Assembly: GCA_043813215.1 (NCBI GenBank)
Contig: JBDRLH010000018.1
Location: 1-41,878 of the forward strand
DNA from: JBDRLH01 sp043813215
Lineage (GTDB): Bacteria; Patescibacteriota; Minisyncoccia; Minisyncoccales; JAQTPW01
DNA length: 41,878 nt
Reading direction: 5' to 3'
Shown: positions 7,602 to 15,971 of the stretch, one piece after another
How the letters are laid out: every line of letters starts with the position of its first letter
How positions within the stretch are numbered: position 1 is the stretch's first letter
Notes under the pieces: generated by a model
The model's database searches: none
Seen by the model: the letters and a program-made list of their open reading frames with translations, nothing else
Told to the model about the DNA's origin: nothing
Position numbers and translations under genes: made by a program

Positions 7602-8663
7602 ATGAATAACGAAAAAAGGAAAAAAGCTTTTATCACGGGAATCGGCGGACAAGACGCTTCTTATTTGGCGGAGTTGCTTTTACATAAAGGCTATGAAGTC
7701 CATGGTACAACCAGGTGGGACAGCGTTTTTATTAATAAAAGAATAGAGCATCTTTTCCAGGATCCCCATATTCATGGGGCGCGCCTTTTCCCTCATTACA
7801 GCGATATCACAGACACGGGAAACCTTGAAAGGCTGATTAACCAAATTCAGCCCGATGAGGTTTATCATCTGGCGGCCATGTCTCATGTCAGAGTGAGCTT
7901 TGATATGCCCGAATATACCGCCAACACCGATGCCCTGGGAACTTTGCGGGTTTTGGAAGCGATCAAGAATTCCGGGCTTCCCATAAAGTTCTATATGGCG
8001 GCGAGCTCAGAAATGTTTGGCAGTTCTCAACCCCCCCAGAATGAAAACACTCCCTTTTATCCAAGAAGTCCGTACGCTTGCGCCAAAGCGTTTTCATATT
8101 ACATTACCAGAATGTACAGGGAGGCCTACGGGATTTTTGCCGTCAACGGCATATTGTTTAATCACGAAAGTCCGCGCCGGGGAGAAACTTTTGTCACAAG
8201 GAAAATTACCAGGGCAGCGGCCAGAATAAAAGCCGGTCTTGATAAAAAAATTTATTTAGGCAATCTGGACGCCAAAAGAGATTGGGGCTTTGCCCCCGAA
8301 TACGTTGAGGCGATGTGGCTTATGCTTCAAAAGGATAAATCCGATGATTTCGTCATAGCCACCGGCGAAGCTCACTCCGTCAGAGAACTTTTGGAAGAAG
8401 CTTTTTTATATAGCGGCTTGGGCGACTGGCAGAAATACGTCGAAATTGATCCCAGGTATTTCAGGCCCGCCGAAGTGGAAATTTTGATCGGCAGTGCCCA
8501 AAAAGCCAAGGAAAAAATCGGCTGGGCGGCTAAGGTTAAATTTAAAGATTTGGTACGAATAATGGTCGATGCCGATTTTAGGGCGACAGGGTTGGAAGCG
8601 CCGGGAGAAGGAGATAAAATTTTAAAAGAAAAATTTCCCGATAAATGGTGGGGGATTGATTAA
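7602..8663 (+). CDS. gmd: GDP-mannose 4,6-dehydratase
   Basis: Converts GDP-D-mannose to GDP-4-keto-6-deoxy-D-mannose, the branch point for GDP-fucose, colitose, perosamine and rhamnose. It is a 353-residue extended short-chain dehydrogenase. The NADP motif is GIGGQDASYL (13-22). Substrate-region signatures include AAMSHVRVSFDMPEYTA and NHESPRRGETFVTRKI. Catalytic residues are S135/S136-E137 in SSEMFG and Y158-K162 (YACAK). All are classical Gmd features and the length is normal. It has the clearest ribosome-binding site in the window. Neighbouring Nudix, C-methyltransferase, GDP-fucose synthase and ColD-like genes support a GDP-deoxyhexose pathway. A GDP-heptose dehydratase of the same fold is an alternative, given the heptose-type nucleotidyltransferase upstream. 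Confidence 0.93.
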   Translation: MNNEKRKKAFITGIGGQDASYLAELLLHKGYEVHGTTRWDSVFINKRIEHLFQDPHIHGARLFPHYSDITDTGNLERLINQIQPDEVYHLAAMSHVRVSFDMPEYTANTDALGTLRVLEAIKNSGLPIKFYMAASSEMFGSSQPPQNENTPFYPRSPYACAKAFSYYITRMYREAYGIFAVNGILFNHESPRRGETFVTRKITRAAARIKAGLDKKIYLGNLDAKRDWGFAPEYVEAMWLMLQKDKSDDFVIATGEAHSVRELLEEAFLYSGLGDWQKYVEIDPRYFRPAEVEILIGSAQKAKEKIGWAAKVKFKDLVRIMVDADFRATGLEAPGEGDKILKEKFPDKWWGID

Positions 8664-8670
8664 AAATTAA

Positions 8671-9138
8671 ATGATTAGCAAAAATCTATATAAAAAAATT
8701 CAAGAAGTAATTCCGATTTGTTGCGTAGATGTCGTTATTAAAAATGATAAAAAGGAACTCTTGTTATTAAAAAGAAAAAATGAGCCGGCAAAGGGTGAGT
8801 GGTGGATTGTCGGAGGACGGATAAAAAAAGGAGAAACGCTCAGGAAGGCTGTTTTTCGCAAGGTAAAAGAAGAGACCGGATTAAACGTTGTTTTAAAGGG
8901 AATTTTAGGAGTCGGCCCCACTGTTTTCAAAAAAGGAATTTTTGGACAAAGCGTTCATACAATCAATATTGTTTTTTTAACTCTGGCAAAAAGGAAAGAT
9001 AAAATAAGGCTAGATTCCCAAAGCAGTGATTATAAATGGTTTAAAAAAATCAATCGGAACTGGCATCCTCATCTTCAAAAATTCTTAAAATTAGGCCTTC
9101 AAGCAAAGCGAAATTTGTGTTTTGGCCGAATAGGCTAA
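8671..9138 (+). CDS. Nudix hydrolase, GDP-mannose mannosyl hydrolase-like
   Basis: A 155-residue Nudix protein. The Nudix box runs from G49 to L71: G49 x5 E55 x7 R63 K64 V65 K66 E67 E68 T69 G70 L71. The Glu after the conserved Arg is replaced by Lys (K64), so the box is not fully canonical. GDP-mannose mannosyl hydrolases (Gmm/NudD) also have modified boxes. Layout after the box also resembles Gmm (VHTINIVF, then SDYKWF). Gmm hydrolyses GDP-mannose to GDP and mannose and often sits beside gmd and fcl, as here, where it may tune GDP-mannose supply. Start is seven bases after gmd. Family is sure, substrate is inference from context. Confidence 0.78.
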   Translation: MISKNLYKKIQEVIPICCVDVVIKNDKKELLLLKRKNEPAKGEWWIVGGRIKKGETLRKAVFRKVKEETGLNVVLKGILGVGPTVFKKGIFGQSVHTINIVFLTLAKRKDKIRLDSQSSDYKWFKKINRNWHPHLQKFLKLGLQAKRNLCFGRIG

Positions 9139-9160
9139 TTTCAAGTTTGCCCTTACTTTC

Positions 9161-10441
9161 ATGGAATATTATAAAAACATAAAAAAATGCCGGATTTGCG
9201 GCTCCAAAGACCTGATCGAAGTTATTCATATTGCCCCTCAATATCTGTCGCCAACCTTTGTAAGGACCAATGAGAAAAACGAACTATCAAAGATTAAAGT
9301 GCCTCTAACCTTGACCTTTTGTGACTGCAAAAGAAACCTCGACGGCTGCGGGCTTCTTCAATTAAAAGAAACCGTTAATCCGGATCTTTTATATAAGAAT
9401 TATTTTTACAGAACTGCCGTGAGTAGTACTATGTGCGAGGATTTACACGAGGTTGTAGAGGATGTTTTAAAGCATGTAAAATTGAATGACGGTGATTATG
9501 TTATTGATATCGGCGCCAATGACTGCACAATGCTGGGCTATTTTCCGTCTTCCTTGAATCGCATAGGGGTGGAACCCGCTAAAAATATTGATTTGAGCAG
9601 CCTCGACCCGTCAATAAAATTTATTAATGACTATTTTTCTAAAAAGACCGTTGAGAATGCTATCAGAAAGGGCTCTGTCAGAGCAATAACCTGTTGCGCA
9701 ATGTTTTATGATCTTGATGACCCAAACAGTTTTGTTTCTGATATTAAATCAATTCTGGCTCCGGACGGGATATGGTGCATTCAGCTCAGTTATTTGCCGC
9801 TTATGCTGAAAAATATGAATTTCTATGATATCTGTAATGAACATCTGGAATATTATTCACTTCATACATTAAAAAATCTGATGAAGCGTCACAGCCTTTC
9901 CATTTTTGACGCCTCGACTAATAATGTTAACGGCGGGAGTATCCGAGTATTTATCAGCCATACTGGAAACAATTATAAACCATCTGTCAATCTGGAGAGA
10001 CTTTATATGGAGGAAGAAAGAATGAACCTCTATGATGCAGCAACTTACAAAGATTTTTATAAAAAAATTTTAGATCTGAAGAATAAAGTCAATAATGTCA
10101 TAACCAAAGAGATAAACAAAGGAAACCTGGTGCTCGGTTTGGGAGCTTCGACCAAAGGGAACGTATTGTTGCAGCTATTCGGCATTACAAAAGAAATGCT
10201 TCCTTATATAAGCGAGAGAAACCCGGAAAAAGTTGGACTGAGAACCTTGGGAACCGATATAGGGCTTATTTCAGAAGAGGACGCCAGAAAACTAAACCCC
10301 AGTTATATGTTGGTGCTCCCCTGGTATTTTAAAAAAGAAATCGTAAAACGCGAAGTAGATTATTTGCGGCATGGCGGAAAACTACTGTTTCCGATGCCAT
10401 ATCCTCATATTGTTGACAAAAACGGAGAAACAAATTTATAA
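9161..10441 (+). CDS. zinc-binding sugar C-methyltransferase, copy 1
   Basis: A 426-residue, three-part SAM-dependent methyltransferase of the TylCIII-like sugar C-methyltransferase type. The N-terminal zinc-binding domain has C10, C13 (KCRICG), C54, C56 and C63. The class I methyltransferase core carries DIGAND at 116-121. The C-terminal domain (about 320-426) starts with LGLGASTKGNVLLQ and contains VLPWYFKKEI, as in the C-methyltransferase C-terminal family. Characterised relatives methylate carbon 3 of NDP-4-keto-6-deoxy sugars, so it may branch the GDP-4-keto sugar made by Gmd (inference). It is followed 13 bases later by the GDP-fucose synthase gene. A paralogue lies at 37651-38931, also beside a GDP-fucose-synthase homologue. 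Confidence 0.85.
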   Translation: MEYYKNIKKCRICGSKDLIEVIHIAPQYLSPTFVRTNEKNELSKIKVPLTLTFCDCKRNLDGCGLLQLKETVNPDLLYKNYFYRTAVSSTMCEDLHEVVEDVLKHVKLNDGDYVIDIGANDCTMLGYFPSSLNRIGVEPAKNIDLSSLDPSIKFINDYFSKKTVENAIRKGSVRAITCCAMFYDLDDPNSFVSDIKSILAPDGIWCIQLSYLPLMLKNMNFYDICNEHLEYYSLHTLKNLMKRHSLSIFDASTNNVNGGSIRVFISHTGNNYKPSVNLERLYMEEERMNLYDAATYKDFYKKILDLKNKVNNVITKEINKGNLVLGLGASTKGNVLLQLFGITKEMLPYISERNPEKVGLRTLGTDIGLISEEDARKLNPSYMLVLPWYFKKEIVKREVDYLRHGGKLLFPMPYPHIVDKNGETNL

Positions 10442-10454
10442 AAAACTTATAATT

Positions 10455-11414
10455 ATGGACTCTTTATCAAAAAATTATTTAACAAACAAAAAGATTTTAG
10501 TTACCGGCGGCGCAGGCTTTTTAGGAAATTTCATTATTAAAAAACTTTCAGAGCGCGGAGTGCCAAAAGAAAATATTTTCATACCTTTATTTGAAAATTA
10601 TGATTTAAGAAAAATGGAAAACTGCCTGAAAGTTGTTGAAAATCAAGATATTGTAATTCATTTGGCCGCTAAAGTCGGAGGCATTGAATATAGCAGCAAG
10701 AATCCCGGGCAGATGTTTTATGACACTGCCATCATAGGCATCCAATTAATGGAAGCCGCCAGGCAGGCAAATGTAAAAAAGTTCGTTGCCATTGGATCAG
10801 TTTGCGCCTATCCGAAATTTACTCCGGTACCCTTTAAAGAAGAAGATCTTTGGTCGGGCTACCCCGAGGAAACCAATGCCGCCTACGGGATAGCCAAAAG
10901 AGCGCTTCTAGCTCAAGCCCAAGCTTATCGAAACCAATACGGATTTAATGCCGTTTATCTTATATTGGTAAATCTATACGGTCCGGGTGATAATTTTGAC
11001 CCTCAATCTTCCCACGTTATTCCGGCTTTGATCAAAAAAGTTTATGAGGCCAAAAGCCAAGGAAAAAATTATATCAAAGTTTGGGGTTCAGGCAAGGCAA
11101 CTAGAGAATTCCTGTATGCCGAAGACGCCGCAGAGGGCATCTTGCTGGCTACTGAAAAATATAACAAATCAGAGCCGGTTAATTTGGGCACAGGCAAAGA
11201 AATTCCCATTAAAGAATTGGCTGAATTAATTTGCAGAATAATGGATTTTGGAGGCGAGATTCGTTGGGATGCCGCAAAACCAGACGGCCAGCCCAGACGT
11301 TGTTTGGATGTTTCTAAAGCTGAAAAAGAATTCGGCTTTAAAGCTGCCATGCCATTCAAAGAAGGTCTGAAAAAAATCATTGATTGTTATGTGGAAAACC
11401 ATGAAACTAAATAA
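10455..11414 (+). CDS. fcl: GDP-L-fucose synthase (GDP-4-keto-6-deoxymannose epimerase/reductase)
   Basis: Epimerises GDP-4-keto-6-deoxy-D-mannose at C3 and C5 and reduces C4 to give GDP-L-fucose. The 319-residue protein has the Rossmann motif GGAGFLG (18-24). Reductase residues are S114, Y143 and K147 (YGIAK). The epimerase pair is C116 (SVCAYPK) and H188 (SSHVIPAL), matching Cys109 and His179 of the E. coli enzyme. VNLYGPGDNFDP is typical of Fcl. The open frame extends 28 codons upstream into the preceding gene, but ATG 10455 gives the normal family start. GDP-colitose synthase (ColC) has the same fold, and a ColD-like gene lies nearby, so that role is a real alternative. The diverged second copy is at 36711. 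Confidence 0.87.
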   Translation: MDSLSKNYLTNKKILVTGGAGFLGNFIIKKLSERGVPKENIFIPLFENYDLRKMENCLKVVENQDIVIHLAAKVGGIEYSSKNPGQMFYDTAIIGIQLMEAARQANVKKFVAIGSVCAYPKFTPVPFKEEDLWSGYPEETNAAYGIAKRALLAQAQAYRNQYGFNAVYLILVNLYGPGDNFDPQSSHVIPALIKKVYEAKSQGKNYIKVWGSGKATREFLYAEDAAEGILLATEKYNKSEPVNLGTGKEIPIKELAELICRIMDFGGEIRWDAAKPDGQPRRCLDVSKAEKEFGFKAAMPFKEGLKKIIDCYVENHETK

Positions 11415-12204
11415 CTCCGAATTTTTTAAATTGGAGATTATGATAACCGATTTCTGCAATTTAGATTGCCGACTATGTTCTCAGGGAATTCCCTTAATGA
11501 AAAATAAAAAAATTATATCTTTGGATGATTTAAAGAGAATGAGCAAGCTTGTGGAGCCGTTTGAATTCCACACCGTCAAGATTTGCGGGGGCGAGCCGAC
11601 ATCTCATCCTCAATTCGAAAAGATTTGCGACAATCTCAAGAGACTATTTCCTGCCGATTACTATTATTTGGCAACAAACGGTTTTTGGTTAGAGAAATTT
11701 ATCAATCAGATAAAAGTATTTAATATTATTGAATTGAGTCACTATCCTGGGAAAAATGATGAGATATTCGAGAAGTTAGCAAAACTGAAGATCCCCAATT
11801 TGGCGGCCATAAGAAAAAAAGAATATCAAGAGATAATGGATGTTTATCAAGAAAATAATTTAAACAAAACCGATATTTATAAAAGATGTCCCTATAAAGA
11901 AATACAAATTGTTCAAGACAGGATATATACTTGCTGTAATATATTTGGCCAGGCCATGCGCCAGAACATTGATCTTGATAAAATTAGCGTCCTTTTTGAT
12001 GAAAATTGGCGGCAAAACCTATCCAAAATTGACATAGAGCCTTATTGCCAGCGCTGTTTTATAGATGTGCCCGGGCCTGCCAGAGTTGCTCTATATGAGA
12101 TCGAAACAGGAATCGGGCGCTGGCTGAAAAAGAATTTTAAACCACTAAGTAAACTCATCCGCTGGTTAAAAATTCAAAAGCGGCAAATTAAAAGCAATAA
12201 TTAA
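11401..12204 (+). CDS. radical SAM enzyme with C-terminal cysteine cluster
   Basis: A 267-residue radical SAM protein. CNLDCRLC (C19, C23, C26) is the CxxxCxxC motif that binds the 4Fe-4S cluster, and KICGGEPT is the downstream GGEP SAM-binding motif. A C-terminal Cys set (CPYKE, YTCC, CQRC) suggests a short SPASM-like auxiliary cluster domain. The tail is basic and may be membrane-associated. The start ATG 11401 overlaps the GDP-fucose synthase by 14 bases; TTG 11380 and ATG 11389 are alternatives. Its place between fcl and the ColD-like gene suggests modification of a sugar or of a sugar-bearing intermediate, but no substrate can be named. It is distinct from the two longer SPASM proteins at 15972 and 22964. 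Confidence 0.8.
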   Translation: MKLNNSEFFKLEIMITDFCNLDCRLCSQGIPLMKNKKIISLDDLKRMSKLVEPFEFHTVKICGGEPTSHPQFEKICDNLKRLFPADYYYLATNGFWLEKFINQIKVFNIIELSHYPGKNDEIFEKLAKLKIPNLAAIRKKEYQEIMDVYQENNLNKTDIYKRCPYKEIQIVQDRIYTCCNIFGQAMRQNIDLDKISVLFDENWRQNLSKIDIEPYCQRCFIDVPGPARVALYEIETGIGRWLKKNFKPLSKLIRWLKIQKRQIKSNN

Positions 12205-12221
12205 AATCATAAGAAATTAAT

Positions 12222-13535
12222 ATGGCAGACATTAAAGTTAAAATCCAAAAAGAAATAAATAATCTGGTCAAAAAATATTTTTCTTTACCCGGGGAAAATT
12301 TTATTTCAAAAAAAATAAAAATTCCTTTGAATATCCCTACTTTTGGCTGGCAGGAAGTCAATGAAGCCATAGACTCTTTGCTTTCAACCTACGTTACCAT
12401 GAATGAAAAGGTTTATAGGTTTGAAGATATGTTCGCAAAATATCTAGGAGCAAAGCATGCCGTAATGGTGAATTCAGGATCTAGTGCAAACCTCATAGCT
12501 TTGTCTGTTTTAAGCAACCCGACTGTTAAAAACCGGATAAAGCCGGGTGATGAAATAATAACTCCGGCCGTAACCTGGTCAACTACCGTTTTTCCGATTA
12601 TTAACGTCGGGGCAAAGCCCGTTTTAGTAGATGTAAATTTAAATGATTTTAGTATAAATCCCGAATTAATTGAAAAGGCAATTACTAAAAAAACAAAAGC
12701 CATAATGCCTGTTCACCTTCTGGGAAATCCAGCCGACATGACAACTATTATGAAAATTGCCAAAAAACACGATTTATTCGTCATAGAAGACGCTTGCGAA
12801 GCCCATGGAGCACAACATTATGGAAAAAAGGTTGGAACTTTTGGTGATATGAGCACTTTTTCGTTTTTCTTTTCCCATCATATCAGCACAATAGAAGGAG
12901 GCATGGTGGTGACTAATAATGATGAATATGCTGAATTGGCAAAAATGCTTAGGGCACACGGCTGGATTAGGGAATTAAAAGATAAAGGAAAAATCGCCAA
13001 AAAATATAAAAAAATACACAAAAACTATCTGTTCGTAAACATTGGCTACAATCTCAGGCCAACCGCCCTGCAGGGAGCTTTTGGGATTCATCAGATCGGA
13101 AAGCTGGAAAATATTATAAAAATTAGGAGAAAAAATGCTGATTTTTGGTCCGATAAACTTTCAGAATATTCAGATTATCTGATGTCGCCCCAAAAAAAAG
13201 AAAAAAAAGGCGAAAGAAGGGTTTGGTTTGGTTACCCAATTATTATTAAAGAAAGAGCGGGATTTAATCGAAAAGAGCTAACCGATTTTTTAGAAAGCAA
13301 AGGTATCGAAACTCGGCCGATTATGGCTGGTAACTTGGCTGAGCAACCAGCCATGAAACTATTTAATTATCGGATAGCTAGCAGACTGGATAATTCCGAA
13401 ATCATTATGAAGAAAGCTTTCTTTTTTGGCAATCACCAGGGCGTCAGGAAAATAGAAAAGGAATATTTGGTGAGATGTTTTGTTCAGTTTTTGAAGCAGA
13501 AAAGTAAATTACGAAATAGATATGAGAATAAATAG
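12222..13535 (+). CDS. PLP-dependent sugar 3-dehydrase, ColD/RfbH-like (DegT family)
   Basis: A 437-residue DegT/DnrJ/EryC1/StrS-fold protein. At the site where aminotransferases have the PLP-binding Lys, this one reads SFFFSHHIST, with H219 and H220. Replacement of that Lys by His defines sugar 3-dehydrases such as ColD (GDP-4-keto-6-deoxymannose 3-dehydratase) and RfbH/DdhC. NSGSSANL, LGNPADM, EDACEAHGA and MAGNLAEQPA are family signatures. RfbH-type enzymes carry a Cys cluster for 2Fe-2S after the HH region; none is visible here, which favours the ColD mechanism and a GDP-linked substrate, in line with gmd nearby. The expected product is a GDP-4-keto-3,6-dideoxyhexose. The start is 18 bases past the upstream stop, and the end overlaps the flippase gene by 14 bases. 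Confidence 0.82.
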   Translation: MADIKVKIQKEINNLVKKYFSLPGENFISKKIKIPLNIPTFGWQEVNEAIDSLLSTYVTMNEKVYRFEDMFAKYLGAKHAVMVNSGSSANLIALSVLSNPTVKNRIKPGDEIITPAVTWSTTVFPIINVGAKPVLVDVNLNDFSINPELIEKAITKKTKAIMPVHLLGNPADMTTIMKIAKKHDLFVIEDACEAHGAQHYGKKVGTFGDMSTFSFFFSHHISTIEGGMVVTNNDEYAELAKMLRAHGWIRELKDKGKIAKKYKKIHKNYLFVNIGYNLRPTALQGAFGIHQIGKLENIIKIRRKNADFWSDKLSEYSDYLMSPQKKEKKGERRVWFGYPIIIKERAGFNRKELTDFLESKGIETRPIMAGNLAEQPAMKLFNYRIASRLDNSEIIMKKAFFFGNHQGVRKIEKEYLVRCFVQFLKQKSKLRNRYENK

Positions 13536-15012
13536 TTTCACCAATCTTCGAGCTCTTTTGCTTGATAATAAAACGACCAAGCAAACGATTTTTAAAAATA
13601 CTTTTTGGGTTGCTTTAGCGTCCGCAATTGGGGATTTTTCTAAATTTATCTTAATAATATACGTTACCAGAATTTTAGGGGCAACCGAGTTTGGAAAATT
13701 TGCTTTTGCCCTATCTTTTATTTCGTTGTTTTTTATATTTAATAATTTCGGTCTTTCTAGCATAGTGACGCGCGAATTTTCTCGCGGAGAGGAAAAGGAA
13801 AAAGATTTTTCTTCAATTATATCTTTAAGGATTCTGTTGGGTTTGGGTGCTACCGCCTTGATTCTTATAGGCTCTTTTTTTATTACTCCGGATCCAATTA
13901 TTAGAAAGGTTATATGGGTTTTGGCTGTTTTTAGTCAAATAAGTAATTTTTCTTTGATAATTTATGCTTTTTTTGGAGCTCGGCAGAAAATGGAATATGA
14001 ATCTTGGAGTATAATTTTAGAGGCAGCCACGGTAACCGCCGTTGGATTTTTCGTGATTTTTAATTTCCCGTCAATTTTAAATTTAAGTTATAGCTATTTG
14101 TTGTCCGTGGTATTTAGCTTGATTCTTGCTTTAACTCTTCTTCATTTTAAAGTTTTTCGTCTCAGAATTTCTTGGAACGTATCTGTTTGGAAAAAATATT
14201 TAGCAATGTCTTGGCCTCTTGGTTTAATCAGTTTATTTTCTATAATTTACATTTCTATCGATTCGGTAATGCTGGGATATTTGGGTAAAATTACAGAGAA
14301 CGGTTGGTATAGCGCTGCTTACAAAATGGCTCTTTTTACCACGATGCCGATGGGCATAATCGCTACAAGTTTTTTTCCGGTTTTGAGCAAATTTTTTGAA
14401 GAATCAAAAGAAAAATTTCAAACCGTTTGGGATTATTATATGGAAATAATAATTTCATTGGCAATTCCTCTTGTAGCTGGCGGCATACTGCTTGCCCCCA
14501 GGATTATTGATTTTCTTTACGGCAAGAATTTTTACCCCTCAGTTTTAGCGTTCCAGATTTTAATGATTATGGCCGGTATTATTTTCTTCTCAAAACCGTT
14601 TACTCAAATTTTAGTCGCTTCAAATCAGCAAAAAAAAGTTTTTTGGATTACGCTCATGGGAGCATTGACTAATATTGTTTTGAATTTAATCTTAATCCCG
14701 AGATATAGCTTATACGGCGCGGCAGTAGCCACCGTGATTACTTATTTTTTAATGTTATTTTTACTTTTTTCCTTTATTTTAAAATTTACTTCGCTTCAGT
14801 TATTGAATTTAAGGTTATTTTTTAGTTTTATTATCATTAGTTTTTCAACCGCCGTAATGTCTTTTACGATATCCCGTCCTCAAATTTATAATCTTAACAT
14901 TTTTTTTTCCATAATAATCGGAACCACAGTTTATTTTATTGCGCTTTATTTTTTGGAAAAAATCTTAAGACGCTTAGGATTAAAGACGTTTAATTTATAT
15001 GAATCAAGGTAA
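13522..15012 (+). CDS. Wzx-like polysaccharide flippase
   Basis: A 496-residue integral membrane protein of the MOP superfamily (RfbX/Wzx type). Hydrophobic helices run through the whole length, about 12-14 by eye. The N-terminus (FKNTFWVALASAIGDFSK then IIYVTRILGATEFGKFAFA) is typical of O-unit and teichoic/capsule flippases, as is the central GWYSAAYKMALF region. It would move undecaprenyl-linked oligosaccharides to the outer face of the membrane. It overlaps the upstream dehydrase gene and the downstream epimerase gene by 14 bases each, so translational coupling is likely. No polymerase (Wzy) is obvious next to it. Confidence 0.88.
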   Translation: MRINSFTNLRALLLDNKTTKQTIFKNTFWVALASAIGDFSKFILIIYVTRILGATEFGKFAFALSFISLFFIFNNFGLSSIVTREFSRGEEKEKDFSSIISLRILLGLGATALILIGSFFITPDPIIRKVIWVLAVFSQISNFSLIIYAFFGARQKMEYESWSIILEAATVTAVGFFVIFNFPSILNLSYSYLLSVVFSLILALTLLHFKVFRLRISWNVSVWKKYLAMSWPLGLISLFSIIYISIDSVMLGYLGKITENGWYSAAYKMALFTTMPMGIIATSFFPVLSKFFEESKEKFQTVWDYYMEIIISLAIPLVAGGILLAPRIIDFLYGKNFYPSVLAFQILMIMAGIIFFSKPFTQILVASNQQKKVFWITLMGALTNIVLNLILIPRYSLYGAAVATVITYFLMLFLLFSFILKFTSLQLLNLRLFFSFIIISFSTAVMSFTISRPQIYNLNIFFSIIIGTTVYFIALYFLEKILRRLGLKTFNLYESR

Positions 15013-15967
15013 GGAAACAATTTTGGTTACAGGAGGTGCGGGCTTTATAGGATCTCATCTTTCAAAAAAGCTGATGGATTTGGGATATCAAATTGTCATA
15101 GTCGATAATTTCAATTCGTATTACGATCCTTCACTCAAAGAAAGAAGGATTTCAGAATTATTAAAAGGCTACAACTTCAAACTCTACAGAGAGGACATAA
15201 AGAATGCAAGAGCTTTAAGAAAAATTTTTTTGGAAAATAAAATAGACAAAATTTGTCATTTAGCCGCCCAGGCCGGCGTGAGATATTCGCTTATTGATCC
15301 TTTTATTTACGAAGAGTCAAACGTAAGAGGAACTTTAAATCTATTGGAACTGGCTAGAGAATTTAGAATAAAAGGATTTATTTTCGCTTCCAGCTCTTCT
15401 GTTTACGGCGCTAGCAAAAAAATACCTTTTAAAGAGAGCGATCCGATAGACAAACCTATTTCTGTTTATGCGGCAACAAAAAAAGCGGGAGAAGCCCTTG
15501 TTTTTAGTTATCATCATTTGTACAAAATTTCTGCGACAGTTCTTCGTTTTTTCAGCGTTTACGGCCCTTTTTGGCGGCCAGATTTGGCTTTGTGCAAATT
15601 TGCAACCCTGATTCATAACGATAAACCAATCGAGGTTTACAACTTCGGAAAAATGCAGAGAGACTTCACTTATATAGACGACATAGTAAACGGGATAGTG
15701 GTCGCCGTCAAAAAAAATTATCCTTGGGGAATATTCAATTTAGGAAGAGGCAAAGCTGTCCAACTTACCAAATTCATAACTTTAATTGAAAAAGAGATGG
15801 GAAAAAAGGCGTCAAAAAAAATGTTGCCGATGCAGCCTGGAGACATCGGTAAGGTTTGGTCAGATATTTCCAGCGCGAAGAAAAAATTGAATTATCGTCC
15901 GAAAACCGGAATCGCCGGAGGCGTTAAAAAAACAATAGATTGGTATAAAGATTACCTCAAAATTTAA
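14999..15967 (+). CDS. UDP-glucuronate 4-epimerase-like NAD-dependent epimerase
   Basis: A 322-residue extended short-chain dehydrogenase, probably interconverting UDP-glucuronate and UDP-galacturonate in the cytosol. GGAGFIG (12-18) binds NAD. LAAQAGVRYSL, the SSSSVYG region (131-137) and Y157-K161 (YAATK) give the catalytic set. YDPSLKERR and MQPGDI are features of the CapI/LpsL-type glucuronate epimerases rather than GalE. VYGPFWRPD replaces the more usual VYGPWGRPD. Its uronic acid product could be amidated by the asparagine-synthase-like protein at 21106 (inference). UDP-glucose 4-epimerase activity is the main alternative. Confidence 0.82.
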   Translation: MNQGKETILVTGGAGFIGSHLSKKLMDLGYQIVIVDNFNSYYDPSLKERRISELLKGYNFKLYREDIKNARALRKIFLENKIDKICHLAAQAGVRYSLIDPFIYEESNVRGTLNLLELAREFRIKGFIFASSSSVYGASKKIPFKESDPIDKPISVYAATKKAGEALVFSYHHLYKISATVLRFFSVYGPFWRPDLALCKFATLIHNDKPIEVYNFGKMQRDFTYIDDIVNGIVVAVKKNYPWGIFNLGRGKAVQLTKFITLIEKEMGKKASKKMLPMQPGDIGKVWSDISSAKKKLNYRPKTGIAGGVKKTIDWYKDYLKI

Positions 15968-15971
15968 AAAT

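Noticed and set aside
10371..10454. Upstream extension of the GDP-fucose synthase frame
   Set aside because: It lies wholly inside the preceding methyltransferase gene, and the Rossmann domain starts normally from ATG 10455.
11401..15012. Three gene overlaps of exactly 14 bases (11401, 13522, 14999)
   Set aside because: Only certain overlap lengths are possible in each frame, and 14 is a common one; no shared motif was found at the three sites.
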